Assembly: GCF_033807715.1 (NCBI RefSeq) | Contig: NC_084599.1 | Coordinates: 3,671,625-3,735,624, forward strand | DNA from: Cololabis saira | Taxonomy: Eukaryota; Chordata; Actinopteri; Beloniformes; Belonidae | Reading direction: 5' to 3' | Length of the DNA: 64,000 bases | Shown here: in pieces, positions 54,787 to 64,000 of the stretch | Position numbering within the stretch: position 1 is the first letter of the stretch | Layout: every line of letters starts with the position of its first letter | The notes under the pieces: model-generated | Databases searched by the model: none | The model's input: the letters and a program-made list of their open reading frames with translations, nothing else | Told to the model about the DNA's origin: nothing | Program-made: the position numbers and the translations under genes

Positions 54787-55086
54787 CGGCTCTTATAACG
54801 TACAAAACACCTCCCTTTTTCAGCATAAATATGACTGGATTAATGACAACGGTGTGCATTTCTCTCCTATCTTTGTGGTTTGAGGAAAGTGTACAGTACC
54901 TCCGGCTGGAAAACATGGTGCATGATATAATAAAAGCTTGTATTAACTTTGACGAGCACATTGAGTCCATGCTTGTAATGTGAAATGTGCTTTATAAATA
55001 AAATTGACTTGACTTGACTTGACTTGATTCTGTTCCCTGGTTTTTTTACGGTGCAGCAGACAGACGAACACGAGGATCTTTCAGTA
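54787..55086 (+). mobile_element. LTR-like repeat interrupted by a LINE tail
   Basis: It matches the 17585-17925 repeat: CACCTCCCTTTTTCAGCATA, GGTGTGCATTTCTCTCCTA, AATAAAAGCTTGTATTAAC and the ACGGTGCAGCAGACAG end. 54954-55026 is a LINE 3' end with AAATAAAATTGACTTGA and CTTGA pentamers inserted after AACTTTGA. Confidence 0.55.
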
Positions 55087-55425
55087 AGAAACTGTTTTTT
55101 GAAATGCTTGGTTTTGTATCTTTTGTGGCATCTATATTTGCATTGTGACTGAAGTAGCTGGAACTGGGTGTGTAAAATACAAATGCGTGAATGACTTTCT
55201 CTGGAGAACTGCTTTAAGCCCCAAGTGGACCCGCTGTGCTGCAAGCAACACCTGGATTTGTGTTTTTTTGTAAAATCTGCAGTGTTAATGTTGATGGCAT
55301 TTTTATAAGAATGTTTTCTCATAGTTGCATTGATCTGTTCTATATTTTCTTTTATTTGCTGCCACGAGTGACTTTCTGGTAAAGTGAAAAGTCCTCTGCA
55401 GGGCATTGCTTGAGTATAGATTACA
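55085..55425 (-). repeat. Unknown dispersed repeat, copy 2 (uninterrupted)
   Basis: This is the minus-strand counterpart of 51735-52905 without the hAT insertion. Confidence 0.65.
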
Positions 55426-55429
55426 GCTC

Positions 55430-56080
55430 AATTAGAGGGGTTTTTTTTATATCTGGAACTGTTTTGTTTCAGTAAAAACTACATTTAACCGAGAAGAACC
55501 TGTGTGTGCTTGTTCCTGTTTGAAACTGTAGCGGTTATTTGGAAGGTGTGTCCAAAGCACTGTTTGTGATGGTTATTGTAGCTTTAAGCTGTCTGGTAAT
55601 CTGGTTGGACTTCATGTCTCCTCTGGGTGTGACCGGGTCCTGGACCAGCGTGACTCATGTAGCGTGACACCTGTCAATGTTGTACAAGGTTGAGCAGCTT
55701 TGTTTGTGTTCCTCCAGCATTGCTGCAACATGCTGAACACTGTTCAGGCCTATCGGGCACATAAATGACACACGGTAGCTGTCACTTCAGGGTACAGGAA
55801 TCTGCATTTCAAAGCTCATGACAGCACTGAGACCACAAAAACTATAAACTCCAAATTCCCTCTGGTTTTTAAAACACAAAGGCTTTGTGGGGCATGCTAT
55901 AAAAAAGGAGCTCGCTGACGCTCTCATGTGGTTGCCATTTCATTAAATGCATGTAATTTGCACACAAAATGTATTCATGTAAATTAAATTAAACTTCAGT
56001 ATGAGCTACACAAGACATGAACCAAATATCTCATGAGCCAATCACATGGCAGCAACTCAAGGCAGTTCAGCATGTAGACA
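55430..56080. other. Intergenic DNA, nothing recognised
   Basis: No coding or repeat signature was supported. Confidence 0.4.
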
Positions 56081-56189
56081 TGGTCAAGACCAGGGTTTCT
56101 CAACCCCTGTCCTGCATGTTTTAGTTCAGGGGTGTCCAAAGTCGGTCCTGCAGGTTTTAGAGTTTTCCCTGTTTCCACATACTTGATTC

Positions 56190-56880
56190 TATAAGGGCCT
56201 TCACACTTACAGTGCGAAGGCCCTATTGTATCTGTAGGAATTTTTCTTTATTCTTATTCTGACAAAAGGAAGGCCTTTTTGCTCCCCTAAACGTGCCCCA
56301 AAAGTCACCAAATTGCACGTAAGCCAGGCCTGGCGAAAAATTTGATATGGTTTGCATTAATGGGCGTGGGAAAATGGTTTGACATAAAGACTCGTGGGTG
56401 GTGTCATCGGACTCGGTATTGAGTCCTTGAACAAAATTGGTGCAAATTAGCCCCGACCCTTCATCTGATTGGTCGATATCTGATAGTTCCTACTTTCTGC
56501 CATAACTTTTGAATGGTTTGACATAGAGCAGGGGTGTCCAAAGTCGGTCCTCGAGGGCCGGTGTCCTGCAGGTTTTAGATGTCTCCCTGCTTCAGTACAC
56601 CGTGATTAAAGTAGCTGTGTCACCAACAGAGTTGTCCAGACCTTGATGGCAAGCTGGTGACGACTGTTAATTTGAATCAGGTGTGTTGAAGCAAGGAGAC
56701 ATCTAAAACATGCAGGACACCGACCCTTGAGGACCGACTTTGGACACCACTGATATAGAGAGTCGTGGGTGGTGTCATCCGCTAAACGTCCAGGCCTGAA
56801 GAATCTACATCAAGTCATACAAGCTTCCACTGCAGCCTGAACGTACACAAGGCTGTTCATCGCTGCTTGCAGCTTTAATT
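56190..56880. mobile_element. Fish repeat (AAGGGCCTTCACACTTACAG type) split by a hAT MITE
   Basis: It starts with the palindrome AAGGGCCTTCACACTTACAG...CGAAGGCCCT and ends GCTGCTTGCAGCTTTAATTA. It is interrupted at 56528-56755 by a CAGGGGTGTCC-type MITE with an approximate 8-bp duplication (ACATAGAG/ATATAGAG). Confidence 0.65.
56528..56755. mobile_element. Palindromic hAT-type MITE (CAGGGGTGTCCAAAG)
   Basis: The ends CAGGGGTGTCCAAAGTCGGTC and the inverse GACCGACTTTGGACACCACTG flank the usual family core (TTTTAGATGTCTCCCTGCTT). Target duplication 7 of 8. Confidence 0.8.
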
Positions 56881-57832
56881 AATCATGGTCATCAGCTTGT
56901 CATCAAGGTTTGCACAATTCTGTTAACGACACAATCACTTGTATCATGGTGCGATGAAGAATGGAAACATCTAACATGAGTAGGGTTGCCAACTCCCTGA
57001 AAAATAAATAAGGGACACCTCATCGATTGCCTTCACCCTTCCTGGCATGGTGAATTTTTTTTAGCCCCTTTTTTGTGAGTGAAACGATTTTTTAACTATT
57101 TGACTTAAACCTGAATTGAATTAGATGCATATTTTTGAATGCCATGAACAGATGGAAAACAAATTATTATCCAGGAATTCACTTTAATACAAAATAATAA
57201 AATTAACTGAATAAAGTAAGAATCAGAAACCTGTCCTGCTTAACTTAAAATTGTATAAATTAATATAAAACAATAGAAAGAAAGCAGAACATCCATTCTG
57301 TAATAGTGCACATTTTTAGTGCAATAACAAAAGTGCAAACAGGAAGTCTGTAGAAACTCAATGCCATTTTCCATTGGCAATTTAGGACTATTTTCTGACT
57401 TTATTTAATCTCTATATGCTCCCACTTGGCCTAATTATGCAAAAAAAACAGAATAGCTTACCATAACTATGCAGACGACACCCAAGTATACATAGCCCTC
57501 TCCTTGGATGACTATGCTCCCATAGACTCACTGTGTCAGTGCATCGAGCAAATAAATGACTAAAACTAAATAACGACAAAACACAGATAATTGTCTTTGG
57601 TGCTAAAGAAGAAAGGCTCAAAGTTACTGCACATCTTGAATCTTTATCTCTGAAGCCAAAGGACCAGGTAAAAAATCTTGGTGTTATTATTGACTCTGAT
57701 CTGAACTTTAACTCCCACATCAAGTCTATAAGAAAATCTGCCTTTTATCATATAAGAATCATGAATAAGAAAAACTTATTCATGCTTTCATTTCTAGCAG
57801 GTTAGACTACTGCAATAGTCTCTTCTATTCTT

Positions 57833-58378
57833 CTCTCTCTCTCTCTCTCTCTCTCTTCCTCTTGCATCCTCACAGCTTCCATCTCAGTCTGGTACGGCAG
57901 TCTGGCCACCCACTCACGCAGCAAACTCCAACGTATCATAAAAAAAGCATCTCTAATTACAAACACCCCCTTCCCATCACTTGATTCACTTTACCATAAA
58001 CGCACAATAACAAGAGCACATAAAATAATCTCTGATTCAACACACCCAGCTAACCACCTGTTTCAACTGTTGCCCTCTGGCAGACGCTTTAGGTCCATTT
58101 CAATAAAAACAACCCGGTTCAAAAACAGCTTTTTTCCCACTGCCATCAGGCTACTGAACTCCACTCATCTCCATACTCCATTTGTGTTAAATGTATAGTC
58201 TGTATGTAAATGTCTGCTTTAATGTCGATGTCTGCTCATGTATGTTTAAATGTATAAACTGATGTCTGTTGTCACACAGTACTATGTGCTGGCACGATGC
58301 TGTGCCGAAAGCAAATTCTGCCGACTTGTTGTGCAGTCCTTAATAAATGAATTGAATTGAATTGAATTGAATTGAATT
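57833..58378 (+). mobile_element. Second LINE C-terminus inserted into the RT of the first
   Basis: After a CT run the frame reads SISVWYGSLATHSRSKLQRI, SLYHKRTITRAHKIISD and HLFQLLPSGRRFRS to a stop near 58197. A 3' UTR with an ATTGA pentamer tail follows (58345-58378). It resembles the LINE at 48195-49110, not its host. Confidence 0.8.
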
Positions 58379-58897
58379 CTCAGGCCTCCCTAAAAAAGCT
58401 ACTAAACAACTTCAACTCATCCAGAATGCTGCTGCTAGACTTTTAACAAGAACCAAGAAAGCTGAACACATTACACCAGATCTTAAATCTCTGCATTGGC
58501 TACCGGTGTGTCATAGAATAGATTTTAAAATACTCCTACTAGTGTATAAATCTCTTAATGGGTCAGGCCCAAAGTACATCTCTGAACTGCTTCTACACTA
58601 TGAACCCCCTAGACCTCTTAGGTCACCAGGGACTGGTCTGCTAACTGTTCCTAGGACCAAAACAAAGCATGCTATTATGCCACATTTAGCTGGAATAAGC
58701 TCCCGGAAGACCTTAGATCTGCCCCAACTTTGCCTATTTTTAAAACTAAGCTAAAGACCCTTATGTTAACTTCTGCCTTTAACTGCTGCTAAACCGCAGC
58801 ACTTTGTATCGACTGTAAGCTTTTATTTCTTATTTCTATTTTAATTTTTAACTTTATTTTTTAATCTTACTGTTAATGTTTTTATTGTGTTCTGTAT

Positions 58898-59340
58898 GAT
58901 TCAATTCAATTCAATTCAATTTTATTTATATAGCGTCTAATACAACAAAAGTTGTCTCTAGACGCTTTCCAGAGACCCATACCCAGAACATAAACCCCCG
59001 AGCAGTTATTACATAAACAATGGCAGGTAAAAACTCCCCTAGTGGGAGAAAAACCTTAATCCAAACAGTGGCAAGAAAAACTCCCCTTTAGGAGGGAAGA
59101 AACCTTGAGCAGGACCAGGCTCATAAGGGGGGACCCTCCTGCCGAGGGCCAGACTGGTGGGTCAGGGACGGCAGCAGCACAGCAGGCAGGTGGAAGCAGC
59201 AACGGGATGACCAGGGGTGGGGACCGCAGGCCAGCATGCAGCTCCCGAAGCTCCGGCCCAATCATCAAGTTGGGGTGCAGGGTCGGGGAAAGGTTGAGAA
59301 GGGACAGGGCCAGGGAGAGGAGTCTTGACGGACAAACCTC
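58898..59340 (-). mobile_element. L2-like LINE 3' UTR inserted in the 3' UTR of the host LINE
   Basis: From the TTCAA tail (58898-58920) through GTCTCTAGACGCTTTCCAGA, AAACTCCCCTAGTGGGAG and GCCAGACTGGTGGGTCAGGG it matches 43637-44040. The right limit is approximate. Confidence 0.78.
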
Positions 59341-59744
59341 TCCCCCGCCTGCCCGGGCCGTTACCCTGCCCCTCTCACTCCCACACTGCAGGTTCCGGTG
59401 TCCGGCAAAGGATGCTTTGCCGGATGATGTTGATTGTAATTCAAGAAGCCTATTGGAACATTAGGTTCTGATATGTTGTTGATCTCTTTGTATTTTACTT
59501 GTGCTATGCGTAGCTCTTGCTGCTTGTCCCACACAGATTTTATGTAAAGCACTTTGAGTTGCTTTGTGCATGAATTGTGCTGTATAAACAAATCTGACTT
59601 GACTTGACTTGACTCTCACAGTAATACGGGACAAAGTGCATCCCTTTTCAACTCAATACGGGACGCGTACTTTAGTTTATAAATACGGGACGATTCCGTT
59701 TTCCAAGGGACAGTTGGCAACCCTAAACATGAGAGACATGGCCG

Positions 59745-59925
59745 TCGAGGAGCAGGAATGCCCAACCCTGCTCTATGACCACAGTGAACCGTCTTCAGAC
59801 GGCTACTCCCAGCAGTATAACATTCAAATCATCCTAAACTCCTTTGTTGAACATGATAATGGCTTTACTGTGCTCCAGTGGCCCCCACAGCCAACAGTCA
59901 GCACATCACACACCATTTGGATGTG
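59745..59925 (+). pseudogene. Tc1-like transposase fragment
   Basis: The frame SQQYNIQIILNSFVEHDNGF followed by TVLQWPPQ is the Tc1-type catalytic region around the second and third acidic residues, degraded and truncated. Confidence 0.6.
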
Positions 59926-60084
59926 CACAAAAACACACACACATACATACATGTATATGTATACATGTATGTATGATGTTGTGTTTGTCTATTATTGTGA
60001 AATATCAGAGAAAGGGCATTAATGGACCCATTAGAGCTGTTTACTGCTGTTTTCTGAGGGAGCAGCCCAGTTCTGGTGAAAGTG

Positions 60085-60361
60085 TCCTGCACGCGTCCAG
60101 ACTTGTTGTAAACGAGCTGCTTCAGACTCAGGGCTCGGGCTGGCTCAGGTAACCCGGTCTCCATGGCGACGGCTGTCCGGCCCGGGGACGCAGGGAGCGG
60201 CGGGTGAGCCTGGTTATGCACCAGGGCGTGCTGACTCCACCTCTCAACATTACTGCTAGTTTCAGCGTGGGATCAGCAGTGTGGGCACCTGAGCTCAGGC
60301 AGGAAGCATCGCTGGGGAGTTTGGACTGTCTCTACATCCTGACACGGAACATTTACAGGCC
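60085..60361 (+). promoter_or_regulatory. Putative promoter and 5' UTR of the plus-strand desmoglein-like gene
   Basis: This GC-richer stretch shares the ordered blocks GAGCTGCTTCAG, CAGGTAACC and a CCATGG-centred palindrome (GTCTCCATGGCGAC, 60157-60170) with the promoter of the minus-strand gene. It then holds about 100 bp not present there before the shared GGACTGTCTC block. Its X-box-like palindrome departs from the consensus at two positions. Confidence 0.45.
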
Positions 60362-60406
60362 ATGACCCGAATATCTTCACCTGTGTTTGTCCTGCTTATT
60401 GTAACG
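60362..60406 (+). CDS. First coding exon of a second, divergent desmoglein-like gene
   Basis: The ATG at 60362 opens a 15-codon exon encoding MTRISSPVFVLLIVT and ending in phase 0 at a GTGAGTCCACT donor. Against exon 1 of the minus-strand desmoglein the length, phase and donor are identical and 10 of 15 residues match. The 5' UTR (GGACTGTCTC just upstream) and the first about 100 bp of intron (GTCTTAAAGCTT and neighbours) also align. It is therefore the signal-peptide exon of a paralogue transcribed outward to the right. No further exon is recognisable before 64000, which is plausible given the 12.7 kb first intron of its partner. Whether the complete gene is functional cannot be judged here. 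Confidence 0.72.
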
Positions 60407-61255
60407 GTGAGTCCACTACGAGTCCTTTTGTCTGACTGGGTTTTTCCACTTTTACCTTTCAAGTATTTTAGAGACTTGTTGTAAGTCTTAAAGCTTTTAG
60501 CCCCTAAATGTCATTTTTGAAACAGAATCTGTAAATGTGTTGAGTCTTAAATGTCATCGTATCATATTATGGGAGGAGAGAGGATATCTCCATGTTTCTG
60601 TAATAATACAGACACCAACACCTGGTGTATTATCTTCTTATTTGTTACAAAAGCTTTCTTGACAATTCTGGTAAATGGTTTCTTAACAAATGTTCTTTTC
60701 TTCAAACACAAGACTTTAAGCTGCAAGGGACATCCAGACTAGTCATCACACTGGTGGAAGTGTGCTTGTAATTTAAATAATCTAAATGGACGATCATGAT
60801 CTTGTTTATGTCAGCACACGGCATCGGCCTTCATTTATTTATGAATATTTAATTTAGATCATTCACCGAATTCTACAGAGAAAGTAAAGCTTTTTAATCC
60901 AGTTCAGTCCAAATGTATTTTACTGAAACACAATTTGTTGTAATTACTTTTACAACATTTTTTATTTAATCCAGCTGATGGGTTGCTTTTATCACATTTC
61001 TATTTTGTTTGTTTACATGGTGTCTAAAAGGTGTTTTTCATATTACCTCTTTTTGGAAAAAAAAGGGGTGTTTTTTTTTATTAAAACCTTGTCCCCACAA
61101 GGTTTTAATTAAAAAAAAAAAAACATTTTTTTTCTGACTCTATGAAGTCAGAATTCAAAAATAGTGGTTTTGCATTTGAGTTAACGGAGGTCAACCTCAT
61201 CACTGAGCCGCAGGTTCCAACGCTTGAACCGGTGACCAGCGGGTGGAGTAGATGA
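60407..61255. other. Start of intron 1 of the plus-strand desmoglein-like gene
   Basis: The first about 100 bp align with intron 1 of the minus-strand gene. The rest is AT-rich with no recognised exon. 61075-61125 holds a short A/T palindrome (CCTTGTCCCCACAAGG flanked by A and T runs). Confidence 0.5.
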
Positions 61256-61260
61256 GTGTC

Positions 61261-61610
61261 AATTCAATTCAATTCAATTTTATTTGTATAGCGTCTAATA
61301 CAACAGATGTTGTCTCTAGGATCTTTCCAGAGATCCAGAACATAAACATAAACCCCCAAGCAGTTATTACATAAACAATGGCAGGTAAAAACTCCCCTAG
61401 TGGGAGAAAAACCTTAAGCCAAACAGTGGCAAGAAAAACTCCCCTTTAGGAGGAAGAAACCTGGACCAGGACCTGGACCATAAGGGGGGACCCTCCTGCC
61501 GAGGACCAGACTGGGGGGTTGGGGACGTCAGCAGGTTGACCCCAGACCTGCCATGTGCCAGGGTGCCCTTGGGCAGAACAGCTAGCCCCACACTGTCTGG
61601 AATAACTGTT
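61261..61610 (-). mobile_element. L2-like LINE 3' UTR
   Basis: A TTCAA tail at 61261-61277, then AGCGTCTAATACAACAG, AAACTCCCCTAGTGGGAG and GGGGGGACCCTCCTGCCGAG. Confidence 0.8.
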
Positions 61611-61654
61611 TAAGCAACGTACCACCATATGCAGAAAGGTCCATGTATGATACG

Positions 61655-62155
61655 GACTGGAGTTCATCCATCCATCAGGAGCGGCATGCTGATCTGCAGT
61701 CCCCCCTCTGATCATCCCACTGCTGCTTCCACCTGTCTGCATGGATGTCTGGTACCCCCCCGACCACCTCAGTGTCTGCTGTCTACATCTGTTTACATAG
61801 TCATCCCTGTACTGCACCAGTTAGCCATTGTGCCTGTATCTTTCCTCTTTTCCTCTCTCTGTTCTTCATTCTCTTTGTCTGTTCTCTCTTTTTCTGCTCT
61901 GCCCAGCTGGTCTTCATCAGGAGGGTCCCCCCTTATGATCCAGGTCCTGGTCCAGGTTTCTTCCCTCCTAAAGGGGAGTTTTTCTTGCCACTGTTTGGCT
62001 TAAGGTTTTTCTCCCACTAGGGGAGTTTTTACCTGCCATTGTTGATGTTATGTTTATGTAATAATTTCTTAGGGGTCATGTTCTGGGTTTCTGGAAAGAT
62101 CCTGGAGACAACTTCGTTAGTAGACGCTATATAAATAAAATTGAATTGAAAAAAT
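61655..62155 (+). mobile_element. L2-like LINE 3' UTR, opposite orientation
   Basis: It runs from GGAGCGGCATGCTGATCTGC through CCCCCCTTATGATCCAGGTC to AAATAAAATTGAATTGAA. It faces the copy at 61261-61610, giving inverted arms of about 270 bp. Confidence 0.8.
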
Positions 62156-62440
62156 TGAAAATCCATCAATCCAGTATTCCCACGTATTCCTATCTGGATC
62201 ACGGGGATCTTCTGGTAACTATCTCAGCTCTCGAGTCTTTGGGCGAAGAGAGCTGAGCTAGTTTGTTTAATTACAGCAGAAGAGCGCCCCTCTTTTTTAC
62301 TGCCATCTTACTGTTCTGTCTCCATCCGTTTACTCGTGACTTTATTGTCCTTTGTATATATGTATACAGTATATATACACGTACAGTGTAAATGGAGTTA
62401 ACATGAAGAATACACCAGATATGTTATGTAGGACCAATGG
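62156..62440. other. Intronic DNA with GTGTAGGT-type short repeats at its right edge
   Basis: Nothing coding was seen. Degenerate GGTGTAGGTGTAGG/CAACGTAGGTCTAG repeats begin near 62430 and surround the MITEs to 63020. Confidence 0.5.
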
Positions 62441-62447
62441 TGTAGGT

Positions 62448-62672
62448 CAGGGGTCACCAACCCTGGTCCTCGAGGGCCGGTGTCCTGCATGTTTTAGATG
62501 TTTCCCTGCTTTAACACACCTGATTCTAATTAATCATCGTCATCAGCTTGTCATCCAGGGCTGCACAGTTCTGTTAATGACACAGTCACTTGTATCATGG
62601 TGCAATGAAGCAGGGAAACATCTAAAACCTGCAGGGACACCGGCCCTCGAGGACCAGGGTTGGTGACCCCTG
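62448..62672. mobile_element. hAT MITE (CAGGGGTCACCAACCC), copy A
   Basis: 225 bp with ends CAGGGGTCACCAACCCTGG and the inverse, flanked by a perfect 8-bp duplication GTGTAGGT (62440-62447 and 62673-62680). It differs from copy B at four positions. Confidence 0.93.
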
Positions 62673-62747
62673 GTGTAGGTATAGGTGTAGGCGAAGGCCC
62701 AACGTAGGTCTAGGTGGTGTAGGTGTAGGTTCAACGTAGGTCTAGAT

Positions 62748-62972
62748 CAGGGGTCACCAACCCTGGTCCTCGAGGGCCGGTGTCCCGCATGTTTTAGATG
62801 TTTCCCTCCTTTAACACACCTGATTCTAATTAATCATCGTTATCAGCTTGTCATCCAGGGCTGCACAATTCTGTTAATGACACAGTCACTTGTATCATGG
62901 TGCAATGAAGCAGGGAAACATCTAAAACCTGCAGGGACACCGGCCCTCGAGGACCAGGGTTGGTGACCCCTG
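62748..62972 (+). mobile_element. hAT MITE, copy B
   Basis: 225 bp flanked by a perfect 8-bp duplication GTCTAGAT (62740-62747 and 62973-62980). Confidence 0.94.
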
Positions 62973-63198
62973 GTCTAGATGGTGTAGGTGTATGTTCAAC
63001 GTAGGACCGGCGGTGTAGGAAAGTTACACATGTGAATTTCCAAAATATCTCAATGTGGAAACAAACAGTGTAAGTGGCATCGTTGTGTAGAACAAGATTA
63101 GAAAAAAGCTTGAAAACCAAACACAGATGTAATGTCATGTACAGATCGTACTATATACTATACAGTCGTTAGCTAAACTACTTGTATACTCTGTAATG

Positions 63199-63423
63199 CA
63201 GGGGTCACCAACCCTGGTCCTCGAGGGCCGGTGTCCCTGCAGGTTTTAGATGTTTCCCTGCTTCATTGCACCATGATACAAGTGACTGTGTCATTAACAG
63301 AATTGTGCAGCCCTGGATGACAAGCTGATAACGATGATTAATTAGAATCAGGTGTGTTAAAGGAGGGAAACATCTAAAACATGCGGGACACCGGCCCTCG
63401 AGGACCAGGGTTGGTGACCCCTG
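63199..63423 (-). mobile_element. hAT MITE, copy C, exact reverse complement of copy B
   Basis: 225 bp flanked by a perfect 8-bp duplication CTGTAATG (63191-63198 and 63424-63431). Reading its reverse complement block by block against copy B shows no difference over all 225 positions. Confidence 0.94.
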
Positions 63424-63431
63424 CTGTAATG

Positions 63432-64000
63432 GTTTACACGTAGTACAAATACTTACAAATACGGAAGTAGACGAGCACTTCTCAGTCAGCTTCCTAAACC
63501 AAACCTGATCCCACCTTCTGGTACGGTGCTCAGTGGGGCGTCCAGCCCTGCCTTTAGATCTGTTCAGGGTTTATGACACGCGTCCCTGCACCAGGGACCT
63601 TCCCACAACACTTATGGTTTCTCTCATGTTCACATAGTGTGGCTTCAACACAACGTGTGGAGTCACGTGCAGGATTCTAATGCCAGTCCACGTGATGGAC
63701 TGTGTTATGAAAATGTATATAAATGATCTATGTTTTATAATGTTTGTAACTATCATTATACTCACAGCATTACAAGTGGAAAAATACGGTGACAAGATGA
63801 GTGTTGGAAGCAATTTTTGACCTATTGAATGTAACTACGAGACTGCGATTGATTGTCACAGTAGTAGTCATGAACAGAAACAAATGCAGAGTGCAGAAAT
63901 TTCTCCAACAGACTGATACATGGGACAAAAGTTTACTTCAAGTTTCCAGTTTATTCCCAGTAATTCCTGTTCGTTTCCATGGAATGTTTCCAACTTTGAA
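63432..64000. other. Intronic DNA, nothing recognised
   Basis: No exon of the plus-strand cadherin gene or transposon end was found. Confidence 0.4.

Larger units (their letters stand above)
57396..59611 (+). mobile_element. L2-like LINE RT fragment with CTTGA tail, itself interrupted
   Basis: 57440-57830 encodes NYADDTQVYIAL (YADD box), LGVIIDSDLNFNSHIKS and [12 protein letters not shown]. The frame continues at 58381 as GLPKKATKQLQLIQNAAARL, LHWLPVCHRIDFKILLLVYK and so on to 58790. The 3' UTR, split again at 58898, ends near TGTATAAACAAATCTGACTTG with a CTTGA pentamer tail. Confidence 0.82.
56981..59725. mobile_element. hAT-like element (TAGGGTTGCCAAC), copy 2, split by LINEs
   Basis: Perfect 8-bp target duplication AACATGAG (56973-56980 and 59726-59733). 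The two pieces 56981-57395 and 59612-59725 align, inverted, with the copy at 13238-14290. The break is inside TTCTGACT/CTCTCAC. Confidence 0.82.
56885..59772. mobile_element. Outer hAT-type MITE remnant enclosing nested elements
   Basis: The left part (AATCATGGTCATCAGCTTGTC to AACATCTAACATGAG) and right part (GACATGGCCGTCGAGGAGCA to CCCAACCCTG) form one CAGGGGTC-family MITE, split by the element at 56981-59725. Confidence 0.6.

Noticed and set aside
51735..55425. A conserved unknown protein (QQIKENVEQINATM) present in two copies
   Set aside because: Most base differences between the copies in the compared 170 bp change amino acids (about 12 of 15), which argues against selection on a protein; treated as a noncoding repeat.
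49226..60252. Third desmoglein first exon at 49.2 kb
   Set aside because: Only about 30 bp (GTGCTGACTCCACCTCTCA) match the region upstream of the second gene, with no signal-peptide codons or donor following.

Overview
This window looks like teleost fish nuclear DNA. The evidence is an intron-split desmosomal cadherin gene plus dense fish-type repeats: Rex3 and L2/CR1-like LINEs, DIRS/tyrosine-recombinase remnants, many hAT-type elements with 8-bp target duplications, PIF/Harbinger and Tc1/mariner MITEs, a tRNA-derived SINE, and long AT, CA, GA and GATA microsatellites. Only two host genes can be supported and both run off the window.

Host genes. A desmoglein-like gene lies on the minus strand. 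Five coding exons are visible: 21123-21079 (signal peptide), 8336-8208 (short prodomain, furin site and the Trp2-bearing mature N-terminus), 6311-6153, 6047-5906 and 3825-3665 (EC1 and the start of EC2). All junctions have GT/AG splice sites and compatible phases, and later exons lie left of position 1. On the plus strand at 60362-60406 is the first coding exon of a paralogue pointing the other way. Its 15-codon signal-peptide exon, donor site, start of intron 1, 5' UTR and proximal promoter all resemble those of the minus-strand gene. The 39 kb between them is therefore the shared upstream region of a head-to-head desmoglein-type pair, which recalls the divergent DSC/DSG cluster of mammals.

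Repeat landscape. From 1 to 21 kb, the introns of the minus-strand gene carry a decayed L2-like LINE (31-3600), a Rex3 fragment riddled with internal minisatellites (4250-5816), nested hAT elements, a PIF/Harbinger MITE, LINE tails, a solo-LTR-like repeat and an unusual 21-bp phased array (18701-18903). From 21 to 30 kb there is a nested complex: a DIRS-like tyrosine-recombinase element holds a CAT/CGC trinucleotide tract, which holds an apparently intact Rex3 (1058 codons). A hAT element that itself contains two more MITEs interrupts the recombinase domain. From 30 to 50 kb lie mostly truncated LINE 3' ends, several amplified into tandem repeats. From 50 to 60 kb hAT elements dominate, including a five-deep nest at 56.9-59.8 kb. 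From 62.4 to 63.4 kb three near-identical hAT MITEs each carry their own 8-bp target duplication.

The most interesting observations are the duplicated divergent desmoglein promoters sharing an RFX X-box-like palindrome, the local burst of hAT MITEs (two copies are perfect reverse complements), the intact Rex3, repeated birth of minisatellites inside LINE sequence, and the 21-bp array of GTGCAC-like cores beside a transposase fragment. No CRISPR, rRNA, functional tRNA or bacterial-type feature was seen.
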